The position numbers were made by a program, and so were the translations under genes. From Candidatus Saccharimonadota bacterium (GTDB lineage Bacteria > Patescibacteriota > Saccharimonadia > Saccharimonadales > Saccharimonadaceae), in NCBI GenBank assembly GCA_027492635.1, contig JAPUEH010000001.1:30553-88165 (forward strand): 57,613 nucleotides of DNA. The letters run 5' to 3'. Shown here in pieces: positions 28,918 through 37,316 of the stretch; the first letter of the stretch is position 1, and every line of letters begins with the position of its first letter. The notes below the pieces were generated by a model. It saw only the letters and a list, made by a program, of their open reading frames with translations, was not told where the DNA came from and ran no database searches.

Positions 28918-31467
28918 ATGCAACTAGCAAAAACATACGAGCCGAATCAATACGAACCGAATATCTACGCCATGTGGGAAACCTCTGGCGCTTTTTCTCC
29001 AAAAGGGGAGGGTGAACCCTATAGTATCGTCATGCCGCCGCCAAATGCCAACGGCAACCTGCATGTCGGCCACGCGCTCATGGTGGAGGTAGAGGATATC
29101 TTGATTCGTTACCATCGTATGAACGGCTACGACACAGTCTACCTGCCAGGCGCAGACCATGCTGGGTTTGAAACATGGGTTGTCTACGAACGGATTTTGC
29201 GCGAAAAAGGACAGAGCCGCTTTGATTTCAGTAGGGAACAGCTCTACAGCCAGGTCTGGAACTTCGTCGATGAACAGCGCGGCAACATGGAACTACAGCT
29301 CCGCGCGCTGGGCGCTAGCGCCGACTGGAGCAACCTGACGTTTACACTCGACAAAAAGGTGATTGATACCGTCTATACGACGTTTAAAAAAATGTGGGAC
29401 GACGGCCTTATTTACAGAGGTGAACGCATCGTCAACTATAGCACCAAATACCAGACAAGCTATGCCGATATCGAAGTCGATCACAAGACAGAAAAAGGCA
29501 CACTCTGGAAAATTGCCTACCCACTGGTCGACAAAGTAGGGGAGTTGGTCGTGGCGACAACGCGCCCAGAAACGCTGCTGGGCGATACGGCCGTGGCTGT
29601 CCATCCAGATGACGAGCGCTACAAACATCTCATCGGCAGCAGTGTCCAGCTCCCTCTCACACACCGTGAGATCCCCGTCATCGCCGATGACTATGTAGAC
29701 CCTGAATACGGCACGGGTGTCGTAAAAATCACGCCCGCCCACGACCCCAACGACTTCGAAATGGGCAATCGCCATGATTTGCCGCGTATCCAAGTTATCG
29801 GGTTTGACGGCAAGATGACCGAAGAAGCCGGTAATTACTACGGGCTTGAAGTAGAGGATGCACGCAAAAAAGTCCTCGCCGCGCTCGAAGCACTGGAGCT
29901 CCGCAGAGGAGAGGAAACTATCGAGCATTCTGTTGGCTACGACTACAAGAGTGGGCTACCAATTCAGCCGCTCATCAAAGAGCAATGGTTTGTAAGTGTC
30001 AAACCTCTCGTCGAAAAAGCCAAAGCAGCTATCGAAGCAGGTGAGATTACATTTTATCCAGAAAGCAAGAAAGCTGCGCTGTTGCAGTATTTTGACAACC
30101 TCAAAGACTGGAATATTAGCCGCCAAATCCCATGGGGTATCCCAATCCCAGCGTTCGTCAACAAACACGACCCAGAAGATTGGATTTTTGATACACATGT
30201 CGATGAAAAAGAGATTGTTGTAGAAGGTACAACATATATACGTGAAGAAGACACCTTTGATACATGGTTTAGCAGTGGACAGTGGCCGTACATCACGACC
30301 AACTACCTTGATGGCAGCGAACTCGCCAAATATTACCCCACAAGCGTCCTTGAAACAGGCCACGACATCCTCTATCCATGGGTTTCCCGTATGATTATGC
30401 TCGGCCTCTACGCCACTGGCAAAGTTCCGTTCAAAGACGTCTACCTTCATGGGCTCGTACTCGACGAACACGGCCAAAAAATGAGCAAAAGCAAGGGCAA
30501 CGTCGTCAACCCAATGGAAACGCTCGGCAAATACGGCTCCGACGCGCTGCGGTTCGGTCTAATCTCGAGTCGTAGCGCTGGGCAAAATCAAGCCTTTTCA
30601 CTCAGCAAAGTGGTGGCTGGCCGCAATTTTTGCAACAAGCTCTGGAATATCTCGCGTTTCATCCTCGATAAACTAGGGGAGGGGTATACACCCAGCGCGC
30701 CAAAGACTGTCTCGCTGGCCGACGACTGGATTGTCGCTCAACTCAATAACGCCTCGCGAAATATCGGCGAACAAATCAAGAATTATCGCTTTGCCGAAGC
30801 TAGCGAAGCCATGTACCACGCCATCTGGGACGATGTGGCCGACTGGTATATCGAAGCCAGCAAAGCCGAGCCGAATCCAGACTTGCTCGCATGGGTACTC
30901 GAAACCTGCCTGCGGCTTGCGCATCCTTTTGCGCCGTTTGTAACAGAGACAATCTGGCAGACTGTCGGCTGGACAGACAGCGTACTCATCCTTGAACACT
31001 GGCCCAAAGAGCTGCACTATGATGAAATCGCCGCAGGACAGTTTACCCGCGTTCAAGCGCTCGTGAGTGAAGCGCGCTATGTGATGAGCGAACTGCCCGG
31101 CAACAAGCGCTATCCGATGCTGTTTCAGCAGGATTCGCTCGTAGGAGATAATGCTCAGCTGATCAAGCAGCTTTCCCGCGTCAGCGATGTCGCGCAAGTC
31201 GATCAAGCGAGAGGACTTCGTCTCGCCGCCTCTGGGCGTGAAGCTTGGCTCGATATCGACGAGGACACACTCTATGAACACCAAACCAACCTAGAGGTAC
31301 GCCTCGCCGAGACACGACAGAAAAAAGCGTCGCTCGAAGCTCGACTTGCCAACGAAAATTACATCGCCAAAGCTCCCGAGCACCTCGTAGAAGAAACCAA
31401 ACAGAATCTTGAGGCCACAGAGAAGCTTATTGCTCAACTCGCCAGCGAGCTAGAAGTACTCAACTAG
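28918..31467 (+). CDS. valS: Valyl-tRNA synthetase
   Basis: This is an 849-residue class Ia synthetase that charges tRNA-Val. It has NGNLHVGHALMVEV (HIGH-type ATP site, about residues 42-55), the CP1 editing domain (TTRPETLLGDTAVAVHPDDE), the KMSKSKGN loop (about 520), a helical anticodon-binding domain and the C-terminal coiled-coil arm (about 785-849) typical of ValRS. Length is normal. An upstream leader carries the twin palindromes. No other gene follows in the same direction for 400 nt, so it is monocistronic. Confidence 0.96.
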   Translation: MQLAKTYEPNQYEPNIYAMWETSGAFSPKGEGEPYSIVMPPPNANGNLHVGHALMVEVEDILIRYHRMNGYDTVYLPGADHAGFETWVVYERILREKGQSRFDFSREQLYSQVWNFVDEQRGNMELQLRALGASADWSNLTFTLDKKVIDTVYTTFKKMWDDGLIYRGERIVNYSTKYQTSYADIEVDHKTEKGTLWKIAYPLVDKVGELVVATTRPETLLGDTAVAVHPDDERYKHLIGSSVQLPLTHREIPVIADDYVDPEYGTGVVKITPAHDPNDFEMGNRHDLPRIQVIGFDGKMTEEAGNYYGLEVEDARKKVLAALEALELRRGEETIEHSVGYDYKSGLPIQPLIKEQWFVSVKPLVEKAKAAIEAGEITFYPESKKAALLQYFDNLKDWNISRQIPWGIPIPAFVNKHDPEDWIFDTHVDEKEIVVEGTTYIREEDTFDTWFSSGQWPYITTNYLDGSELAKYYPTSVLETGHDILYPWVSRMIMLGLYATGKVPFKDVYLHGLVLDEHGQKMSKSKGNVVNPMETLGKYGSDALRFGLISSRSAGQNQAFSLSKVVAGRNFCNKLWNISRFILDKLGEGYTPSAPKTVSLADDWIVAQLNNASRNIGEQIKNYRFAEASEAMYHAIWDDVADWYIEASKAEPNPDLLAWVLETCLRLAHPFAPFVTETIWQTVGWTDSVLILEHWPKELHYDEIAAGQFTRVQALVSEARYVMSELPGNKRYPMLFQQDSLVGDNAQLIKQLSRVSDVAQVDQARGLRLAASGREAWLDIDEDTLYEHQTNLEVRLAETRQKKASLEARLANENYIAKAPEHLVEETKQNLEATEKLIAQLASELEVLN

Positions 31468-31469
31468 GT

Positions 31470-31817
31470 TTACGCCAGTACAATCGTGTGATCAGTCATA
31501 TCGGCCTGACCAGGAAGGCGGAAATAATCACGCTGGCTTTGATTTTGATGACGAGTTTTGTCATCGCGCGGGTCGCGGGCGAGAGACGCCTGCGACTTAC
31601 CCCCAAGCGGATTGCGTTCGCTATGCGTGTGAGCATGCGATGAGATACTTGTGCTCGCTCCGTCTATTTGATTGTGATGAGCCACTAAGTGGACGGTCAC
31701 CTTGTCGAGATTTGTATCATGCAAACATATCCCACAGAGGGTACTGAGTGCCAAAAAGCCGATGATAGGTTGGATTACTTGTTGCATATTTTTGTTTTGA
31801 TTGTTTACAATGCTCAT
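31470..31817 (-). CDS. Small exported or membrane protein with His-rich tail, unknown function
   Basis: This is a 115-residue protein from ATG 31817; a second ATG at 31787 is possible because the -10 region (TATGAT/GATAAT, 31818-31826) abuts the first. A hydrophobic stretch (VIQPIIGFLALSTLCGICL) near the N-terminus acts as signal or anchor. The rest is polar and rich in His, Asp and Ser (SSHAHTHSERN, DPRDDKTRHQNQSQRDY). Metal binding is possible but unproven. It diverges from 31867-32202 with intertwined promoters in a 49-bp gap. Family not recognised. Confidence 0.55.
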   Translation of the reverse strand: MSIVNNQNKNMQQVIQPIIGFLALSTLCGICLHDTNLDKVTVHLVAHHNQIDGASTSISSHAHTHSERNPLGGKSQASLARDPRDDKTRHQNQSQRDYFRLPGQADMTDHTIVLA

Positions 31818-31831
31818 ATTATCATAAGATA

Positions 31832-31860
31832 TTGTAAATGTCAAGTATCTATGGTATAGT
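31832..31860 (+). promoter_or_regulatory. Promoter of 31867-32202
   Basis: TTGTAA, 17 bp, TATAGT (31855-31860), 6 nt before the GTG start; implies a leaderless mRNA. A TTGACA on the other strand (31839-31844) serves the divergent gene. Confidence 0.65.
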
Positions 31861-31866
31861 GTAGTT

Positions 31867-32202
31867 GTGTTCAATTGGAAGAATGCACTCGCGGCGACCT
31901 GCGTAGTGGGCGCCGCACTCACCTCTACGGCGTGCGCAGCAGACCCGCCGCCACCCGTCACATGGAAGGAGCATTTCAACGAGCAGGGGAGTGACCTCGG
32001 GTTTGAGGATCCGCACGTCACCGATGAGAAATATCAAATCAAGATGTTTCGAAACGGGTGCATCCTCTACCAGACTCTCGTCGGACTCAAGGAAGTCGCA
32101 ACTCTCGTGAGTCGCGACACCACACAACACCAGCGGTTTTCGTCGATACCCAGTGTTGACGAAATTCGTCCCTACCTGGAAAGGTTTGGCTGCAACAAGT
32201 GA
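31867..32202 (+). CDS. Small secreted protein or lipoprotein
   Basis: This is a 111-residue protein starting at GTG 31867. The N-terminus NWKNALAATCVVGAALTSTAC reads as a signal peptide; LTSTAC is a weak lipobox (Ser rather than Leu at -3), so either lipid anchoring at Cys or cleavage after ACA is possible. The mature part (about 88 residues) is polar with two further Cys (GCILYQ, RFGCNK) that may form a disulphide. Two stacked hairpin terminators follow. Function unknown; the complete promoter-gene-terminator unit resembles the other orphan cassettes. Confidence 0.65.
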   Translation: MFNWKNALAATCVVGAALTSTACAADPPPPVTWKEHFNEQGSDLGFEDPHVTDEKYQIKMFRNGCILYQTLVGLKEVATLVSRDTTQHQRFSSIPSVDEIRPYLERFGCNK

Positions 32203-32209
32203 ACACACC

Positions 32210-32259
32210 GCCGTCTTGCGGACAAGACGGCCACAGGGCGAGTCTTCGCGACTCGCCCT
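32210..32259 (+). terminator. Tandem terminator hairpins
   Basis: GCCGTCTTG/CAAGACGGC (32210-32231, loop CGGA) is followed by AGGGCGAGTC/GACTCGCCCT (32235-32259, 5-nt loop) and a T-rich tract. Confidence 0.75.
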
Positions 32260-32269
32260 TTCACTTTAT

Positions 32270-32728
32270 CTATATATGGTGATATTTACCTCCGGCCGCA
32301 ATCTCCTGTGCTCGATATACTTGCTCTATCAGCAGAAGCCGAACCAGCTGATGGGGAAACACAAGGCCAGAAAGCGACCACACAAACGCTGCCCGGGCAC
32401 GCAATTCATCTGTCACGCCGTATGCGCCACCGATAATGATTGTGATCGACCGACTGTGGATAAACTGCGCGGAAATGAGGTCGGCAAGCTGCAGTGATGA
32501 GATGTTTTTTCCTACTTCGTCTAGCAGCACTACATATGAATTACCATTAATCCGAGCAAGTATACGCTCAGACTCTTCCTGACGGGCACTGGCACCTGTC
32601 AGGCTGGAATGGGGAAGAAGCTGCCATTCTATGTCATAGGGCTTTTGTAGGCGTTTTTGATACCGTTTTATGCCATCAGCAACCCAAGACTCGTGCTTTT
32701 TTCCTATTGCCACTACTTTGATTGCCAT
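32270..32728 (-). CDS. rlmH: 23S rRNA pseudouridine-1915 N3-methyltransferase RlmH
   Basis: This is a 152-residue SPOUT methyltransferase from ATG 32728, starting 4 nt after the stop of the HIT gene. IKVVAIGKKHESWVADGI begins the family pattern; VVLLDEVGKNISS, ITIIIGGAYGVTDELRARA (SAM-binding knot) and LVFPHQLVRLLLIEQVYRAQ with the closing GGKYHH are diagnostic. RlmH methylates m3-pseudouridine 1915 in helix 69 of 23S rRNA. Length is normal. No ribosome site is visible, consistent with coupling to the upstream gene. Confidence 0.95.
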   Translation of the reverse strand: MAIKVVAIGKKHESWVADGIKRYQKRLQKPYDIEWQLLPHSSLTGASARQEESERILARINGNSYVVLLDEVGKNISSLQLADLISAQFIHSRSITIIIGGAYGVTDELRARAAFVWSLSGLVFPHQLVRLLLIEQVYRAQEIAAGGKYHHI

Positions 32729-32732
32729 ACAG

Positions 32733-33128
32733 CTATACCAATGTAAGTTTTTCTGCCATTGTCGCCAACGCTGCATGATCTGGCTCGCTATTCATATCAG
32801 GAACATGGCGATATTCACTCACTTCGCGAAACGGTATCAGGTGAACATGAGCATGCGGCACGTCGACACCGATAATCTGCTCGCCCACGTAGGGCACATC
32901 AAGTGTCCTACGCATGTGTCGGGCGATATTTTGTACGCTCCGCTGCAGCGCCTGATAGTCGTCTTCGTCGAGATCCCAGACAAATTCCACCTGCTTTTTG
33001 GGGATGACAAGAGTGTGACCAGGAGTGATAGGATGGATATCAAGAAACGCGTAGGTACGGTCGTCTTCGTAGATTTTATGGCTGGGGATTTCGCCTTTGA
33101 TAATTTTGGTAAAAATCGAGTCTTGCAT
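32733..33128 (-). CDS. HIT family hydrolase (Hint-like)
   Basis: This is a 131-residue protein with the classic start DSIFTKIIKGEIPSHKIYED and the HIT motif VPHAHVHLIPF (His-x-His-x-His, about residues 98-108), the nucleotide hydrolase site. TPGHTLVIPKKQVEFV is the central family strand. Bacterial Hint proteins hydrolyse nucleotide phosphoramidates and related adenylates. TATACT (33135-33140) ends 6 nt before the ATG, so the mRNA is probably leaderless and shared with rlmH. Confidence 0.93.
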   Translation of the reverse strand: MQDSIFTKIIKGEIPSHKIYEDDRTYAFLDIHPITPGHTLVIPKKQVEFVWDLDEDDYQALQRSVQNIARHMRRTLDVPYVGEQIIGVDVPHAHVHLIPFREVSEYRHVPDMNSEPDHAALATMAEKLTLV

Positions 33129-33196
33129 ATAGCTAGTATACTGGATTTTCGGATTAGTCCAGAGAATGGCGCACGCGCAACTGTTATACTGGTAGT

Positions 33197-33649
33197 ATGG
33201 ATTCCACGTTGCTCGCCATCCGCGCTATCACCGCCCACTACGGACGCCAGTTGCTGTGGCCAGTGCTATGGATAGGACTCGGCATATATGCGCTTGTTTT
33301 TGGGCTGACATGGTGGCTCGCCTACAACCTTAGTTCGTGGTGGTGGCTCATTGAATTGTTTGCAACACCTTTACTTATGATTGGTCTATTACTATGGTCG
33401 GCTTGTTTTGTAATTATTCGACGTATTCACCCCAAGCTCAACAAAGATCAACGCAAGCTAGTACGCGAGATTGTTGGACATGCAACACATATCGCCTCAG
33501 AAATGGGCACTCCAAAATTCATCATCCTGGGTCGGATTGTACGCGACGTTGTATTCGGTACAAGTGTTCGTGGCTCCTATATAGGTGAACTTACGGCCGA
33601 ACCAGGAGAAGCAAAGCGAAAATTTGACGAGCTGCGAAGGTCGCTGTAG
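33197..33649 (+). CDS. Two-helix membrane protein of unknown function
   Basis: This is a 150-residue protein. Two strong membrane segments lie at about residues 19-44 (LLWPVLWIGLGIYALVFGL) and 49-75; a basic loop (RRIHPKLNKDQRKLVREIV) and a cytoplasmic C-terminal part follow. No catalytic motif is seen. TATACT (33185-33190) ends 6 nt before the ATG; the promoter faces away from the HIT-rlmH operon across 68 bp. Family not recognised; it may be lineage-specific. Confidence 0.7.
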   Translation: MDSTLLAIRAITAHYGRQLLWPVLWIGLGIYALVFGLTWWLAYNLSSWWWLIELFATPLLMIGLLLWSACFVIIRRIHPKLNKDQRKLVREIVGHATHIASEMGTPKFIILGRIVRDVVFGTSVRGSYIGELTAEPGEAKRKFDELRRSL

Positions 33650-33688
33650 AGAATAGCCGCCACATTATCGTCTTCATTATGCTATAGC

Positions 33689-33716
33689 TTGACTTTTTTA
33701 TATTTTTATGTATAAT
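33689..33716 (+). promoter_or_regulatory. Promoter of the PP2C gene
   Basis: TTGACT (33689-33694), 16 bp, TATAAT (33711-33716), 10 nt before the ATG at 33727; near-leaderless. Confidence 0.7.
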
Positions 33717-33726
33717 ATAATTCATT

Positions 33727-34803
33727 ATGGCAGAATATCACCATGATAGGCCTAAACGTACCGATTACTCAAATCCTGTACAAGTAATTAACCTTGCCGA
33801 GCTACACGAACACTTTGACAAACACGATGTTACTAATCAACTAGGCTATGCAGCTGCTCATGCCGAAAACACGACACCTCTACCTTCGGCTGACATTCCC
33901 GTAATAACCAAGCCTATGGATCGTCACGAAAGAGAGCGTGTCGTCTATCCTGCCGCGCAGCACTCCGAGGCTTCACCCACGCATCCACATCACAATGACG
34001 ACAGGATATTTGCATCTTCAAAAGGCTATCTTGGCGTGGCAGATGGCGTGGGCGGACAAAGAGGATCGGAGCAAGCAGCACACATAGCAAGTAATATCAT
34101 GAGTAACTACGCAGAGTTTACTCATCTATGCACCTCTCCCTCCGATGCCGCAGTCTATTTGACGGAGGTCTTACGTGGCGCACATCGTGCAGTTGACGCC
34201 CACAACAAAACGCGAGTAGCGCAAAACCTATCACCTCTTGCAACCACTGGAACGATTGCAGCAGTCACAAAGCACAATGGCCATAATTACGTCTCTTGGG
34301 CGACGGCAGGGGACAGTCGTCTGCTGGTATTCCGGCCCGAAAACAACGTCCTTCATAGCCTTACTCTAGATGACACGGCAATTTCTGCACACAAGCCACA
34401 CAATAATCGCATACTTGAACAGCAAGCGCTTGATAGCGTCCGCACCATTGATGACTATAATTCACTCGAAACACACCGCCAAGTTAGTTATAACCAAAGA
34501 AACAAAATTGCGTATGCGCTAGGCAACATAATGCCAGAAAAGGTACAGGCTGGGTATCAACAGGTTGCATCGGGAGATATTGTATTTGCAGTGTCTGACG
34601 CATATACCGATAATTTTACGCAGGATGAAATTGCACAAATGATAAAAGAGGCTATAAAGACTCATAGTGACACCGTTGATGTGCATCAAATTACCAAGTA
34701 TATGAACGATAAAATCCAATGGTTTATGCGACATCATCATGAAACAAACAGTATTCGCGGTAAGGCAGATGACGCAAGTATTGCGATGATAGAGGTGACG
34801 TAG
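33727..34803 (+). CDS. PP2C-family serine/threonine phosphatase
   Basis: This is a 358-residue protein. After about 90 variable residues, PP2C motifs appear in order: HHNDDRIF (metal Asp), GVADGVGGQRGSEQAA (metal Asp-Gly), TTGTIAAV, ATAGDSRLLVF, VFAVSDAYTDNFTQDEI (metal Asp; the usual SDG is SDA here) and KADDASIAMIEV (last metal Asp). Such enzymes remove phosphate from Ser/Thr in signalling with Hanks-type kinases; no kinase is adjacent. No membrane helix, so cytoplasmic. The SDA change is tolerated in some members, so activity is likely but not certain. Confidence 0.87.
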   Translation: MAEYHHDRPKRTDYSNPVQVINLAELHEHFDKHDVTNQLGYAAAHAENTTPLPSADIPVITKPMDRHERERVVYPAAQHSEASPTHPHHNDDRIFASSKGYLGVADGVGGQRGSEQAAHIASNIMSNYAEFTHLCTSPSDAAVYLTEVLRGAHRAVDAHNKTRVAQNLSPLATTGTIAAVTKHNGHNYVSWATAGDSRLLVFRPENNVLHSLTLDDTAISAHKPHNNRILEQQALDSVRTIDDYNSLETHRQVSYNQRNKIAYALGNIMPEKVQAGYQQVASGDIVFAVSDAYTDNFTQDEIAQMIKEAIKTHSDTVDVHQITKYMNDKIQWFMRHHHETNSIRGKADDASIAMIEVT

Positions 34804-34860
34804 AGAGATATCGCTTCGCAACTTCAGCGAGAGTTTATATCTCGCCGGTCATAATAAAAA

Positions 34861-34879
34861 AACGACCACAAGGGTCATT
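34861..34879 (-). terminator. Terminator after tRNA-Ser(GCT)
   Basis: Short GACC/GGTC stem extended by A/T pairs, followed on the minus strand by a long T-run. Confidence 0.6.
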
Positions 34880-34888
34880 TCTTTATTC

Positions 34889-34981
34889 TGGCGGAGGATG
34901 GGAGATTCGAACTCCCGCTACAGGTCTCCCCGTACTAACGATTTAGCAAACCGTCCCCTTCAGCCACTTGGGTAATCCTCC
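34889..34981 (-). tRNA. tRNA-Ser(GCT)
   Basis: Class II tRNA of 93 nt on the minus strand: acceptor GGAGGAT, anticodon stem ACGGT/ATCGT with loop TTGCTAA (anticodon GCT, reads AGC and AGU), long variable arm, TTCGAATC and encoded CCA. Confidence 0.93.
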
Positions 34982-35087
34982 AAATATCTATCGGCTGACT
35001 TGGATTATTGTAGCATATCTACCCCTGATAGACAAACGCTGTGTTTTTATAGTAAAATAAAGGCAGAAACTAGTAGGAATATATCAT

Positions 35088-35510
35088 ATGAAACGAACTC
35101 TTCAATATCTCACAGTCGTCGCAGCAACCAGTTTACTGCTTGGATTTGGTACTCTTGTATCCGCCGAACAGATGCAGGGGGGTGTACCTGGTGGTGCGGC
35201 GGCAGCGCGCGGCGATGGGCAACCAGCTGTGTTGTTTGGCGATGGTGGTGTCTTTGCCAAGATTACCAACGTCATGCTATTTATCGTCGGTGCCATTAGC
35301 GTTATCATGATTATCATCGGCGGTCTACGTTATGTACTCTCTGGCGGCGACTCAGCCAATGTAAGCGCAGCCAAAAATACCATCCTCTACGCCATCGTAG
35401 GTATTATCGTATCACTGCTAGCGTATGCAGCAGTTAACTTTATCACTGGCACATTCGTTGATAATGGCGGATCACTTGGCGGTGGAGGCGGAGGAGCGAC
35501 GAGCTTCTAG
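35088..35510 (+). CDS. VirB2/TrbC-like pilin-type protein (stand-alone copy)
   Basis: This is a 140-residue protein with a signal peptide (about residues 1-26), a short polar region and two membrane helices: ITNVMLFIVGAISVIMIIIG and ILYAIVGIIVSLLAYAAVNF. The linking block GGLRYVLSGGDSANVSAAKN matches the pilin-like set at 37317-39064. A Gly-rich tail (GGSLGGGGGG) is unique to this copy. VirB2-like proteins assemble into conjugative-type pili or line the secretion channel. It is separated from the main cluster by comF and hsp20 and has its own terminator. Confidence 0.82.
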   Translation: MKRTLQYLTVVAATSLLLGFGTLVSAEQMQGGVPGGAAAARGDGQPAVLFGDGGVFAKITNVMLFIVGAISVIMIIIGGLRYVLSGGDSANVSAAKNTILYAIVGIIVSLLAYAAVNFITGTFVDNGGSLGGGGGGATSF

Positions 35511-35524
35511 AGCGAGAGTATAGC

Positions 35525-35555
35525 AAAAGGCAGCCTTTTTGGGCTGTTTTTTTGT
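35525..35555 (+). terminator. Terminator after 35088-35510
   Basis: CAGCC/GGCTG stem extended by A/T pairs, then a run of seven or more T. Confidence 0.75.
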
Positions 35556-35695
35556 TTTTAGAGAGTGGGGTATCGCTTCGCTCTTCCGTTCGCTCATAAA
35601 AAATGTCAACACATTTTCATTTCACTCACTACACCGAACCCACGGTACGCACGGCTTTTGCCGTGCCCGTGGGTTCAAAGCGCACTCTCAGAGAA

Positions 35696-35733
35696 ATAGA
35701 AAAGCCGCAACCAGATGGTTGCGGCTTTTCTAT
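35696..35733 (-). terminator. Terminator hairpin after tRNA-Ser(TGA)
   Basis: Perfect 17-bp arms (35696-35712 and 35717-35733) with an AGAT loop, meeting the tRNA 3' CCA. Confidence 0.75.
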
Positions 35734-35822
35734 GGCGGAGAGAGTGGGATTCGAACCCACGGTACGTTTTACCGCACGCCGGTTTTCAAGACCGGTACCT
35801 TCAACCACTCGGTCATCTCTCC
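35733..35822 (-). tRNA. tRNA-Ser(TGA)
   Basis: Class II tRNA of 90 nt on the minus strand: acceptor GGAGAGA, anticodon stem CCGGT/ACCGG with loop CTTGAAA (anticodon TGA, reads UCA and other UCN), long variable arm, TTCGAATC and encoded CCA. Confidence 0.93.
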
Positions 35823-35860
35823 AGAACTATGCCCACTATACCATAGACACCCCTGTATGA

Positions 35861-36523
35861 CTAGACCTGCCGCATCAATACGAGAAACGCAACATGCTTA
35901 GCGCCCATATCCTGTAGGCAACGTACGGCAGCGACAATAGAAGCGCCCGTCGTCACAATGTCGTCGCACATGACATACAGCGCCTCACTGTCTAGCAACC
36001 CGCCTTTGGTCCTAAACGCATTACTAGCTTGTGTTTTGCGCTCAGCAGCCGTCGCACCCACCTGAGCCTTGTTGTGGCGGCGCACTAGCAGGGGGGTGTA
36101 CTCGTAGCCACGCAGCTTAGCAAACAGCTTGGAAAAATCCCGCGTATGATCAAACCCGCGTCTACGAATATGCACGCTAGATGTCGGTAATGGTACAACA
36201 TGGGTCGCGCCGGGGAAGAGCGGTGCTGCTGCGTCAAAGCATCGCGCAACCTGTCGATACGCCGCTCGTTTGTAGGCGAACTTATACTCGTTTAGCAATC
36301 GCTCCAATACATCACGTCGTTCCGCAAGTACAATTTGCGTCACATCCGCTAAATCCTCGCACACCCCGCACTGCAATCCAACCAACAAACCTCCGCACAA
36401 CACGCATTGTTCGCGCGGAACAAGTTCGATGTCAAAAAAACAATTATCGCAAATTTGTGCGCCAATTTCACCACAGGACAAACAGTAGTGAGGCGCAAGC
36501 CACGAAATAAGTGAATCTAGCAT
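35861..36523 (-). CDS. comF: ComF family phosphoribosyltransferase-like protein
   Basis: This is a 220-residue protein. The N-terminus holds a zinc-finger-like set of Cys (HYCLSCGEIG, CDNC, CVLCGG, CGVC, about residues 13-72). The C-terminus has a type I phosphoribosyltransferase loop, VMCDDIVTTGASIVAAV (about 187-203). ComF proteins take part in natural DNA uptake, bringing single-stranded DNA across the membrane with ComFA or a helicase. Presence next to a pilin-like gene fits DNA uptake, which Patescibacteria are thought to rely on for nucleotides. It diverges from hsp20. Confidence 0.92.
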   Translation of the reverse strand: MLDSLISWLAPHYCLSCGEIGAQICDNCFFDIELVPREQCVLCGGLLVGLQCGVCEDLADVTQIVLAERRDVLERLLNEYKFAYKRAAYRQVARCFDAAAPLFPGATHVVPLPTSSVHIRRRGFDHTRDFSKLFAKLRGYEYTPLLVRRHNKAQVGATAAERKTQASNAFRTKGGLLDSEALYVMCDDIVTTGASIVAAVRCLQDMGAKHVAFLVLMRQV

Positions 36524-36554
36524 TGTACTTTTTACGTTTTTTATACCCTCGCTA

Positions 36555-36582
36555 TTGATTATAGACCCTTGTTTGCTATACT
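36555..36582 (+). promoter_or_regulatory. hsp20 promoter
   Basis: TTGATT (36555-36560), 16 bp, TATACT (36577-36582). Confidence 0.6.
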
Positions 36583-36630
36583 AAAAGGGACTATTTGTCG
36601 ACAAGAGCCTAGAGAAAAGTGGAGGATATC

Positions 36631-37101
36631 ATGGCCCGTAAACAAAACGACGATTTATTGATCGAAGACGAACTGGCGGCAGCATTTCTGAATGACGATG
36701 ACTTGACGCAGGTTCCGCAAGAAGATGATACAGTAATGCAGCAGCAAATCGCTCAGGAAGACCCAGAAGACGATTTTCCTGGTCAACTTGCTGTTGATGT
36801 GTATGAGACAGAAGAAGAGCTTGTAGTAAAAGCACGCACCGCAGGCGTCAACAAAGACGACCTCGATGTAAGCATTAGTGAAGGCATCCTGACAATCAGC
36901 GGTACACTTAGTAGCGGTGACGAGTCGGAAGCCAACAACTGGCACATCCAGGAATGCTACTGGGGCGAATTTAGCCGCACGCTCGCGCTTCCTGTACCCG
37001 TCAAAGAAGATGAAGCGCGTGCAGCGCTCAAAGATGGTGTGCTCACTATCAGCTTCTCAAAGGTACAGCAGGAGCAAGCCAAGAAAATCCAGATTATGTA
37101 G
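36631..37101 (+). CDS. Small heat-shock protein, Hsp20 family
   Basis: This is a 156-residue protein from ATG 36631 (GGAGG 7 nt upstream; an in-frame GTG at 36619 is less likely). An acidic N-terminal arm of about 55 residues precedes the alpha-crystallin domain: LAVDVYETEEELVVKARTAG, DDLDVSISEGILTISG and DGVLTISFSK. Hsp20 proteins hold unfolded proteins for refolding by GroEL or DnaK. The C-terminal IxI-type motif is present as IQIM. A hairpin terminator follows directly. Confidence 0.92.
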   Translation: MARKQNDDLLIEDELAAAFLNDDDLTQVPQEDDTVMQQQIAQEDPEDDFPGQLAVDVYETEEELVVKARTAGVNKDDLDVSISEGILTISGTLSSGDESEANNWHIQECYWGEFSRTLALPVPVKEDEARAALKDGVLTISFSKVQQEQAKKIQIM

Positions 37102-37114
37102 TATTTGGGTCTAT

Positions 37115-37149
37115 CAAAAAACACTCTCCAAACAGGGGAGTGTTTTTTG
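37115..37149 (+). terminator. Terminator after hsp20
   Basis: CAAAAAACACTCTCC pairs with GGGGAGTGTTTTTTG around a short loop. Confidence 0.8.
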
Positions 37150-37261
37150 ATTCGAGACATGAGGCGGTCTCTTGTGCCGTTCGCCACCGCCAAGGTAGCT
37201 TAGCAGTGCCCCATTAAGGTCGCAGAGCCTCGCGCACAAAGCTTCTATAACATTACATAGA

Positions 37262-37301
37262 CAATAAAATACACCCGCAAAGTTGCGGATGTATTTTATT
37301 G
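37262..37301 (-). terminator. Terminator of the pilin-like gene cluster
   Basis: 19-bp arms with one mismatch (37262-37280 and 37283-37301), A/T-rich at the base, 15 nt past the stop of 37317-37745. Confidence 0.75.
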
Positions 37302-37316
37302 AATAAATCAGTAAAA

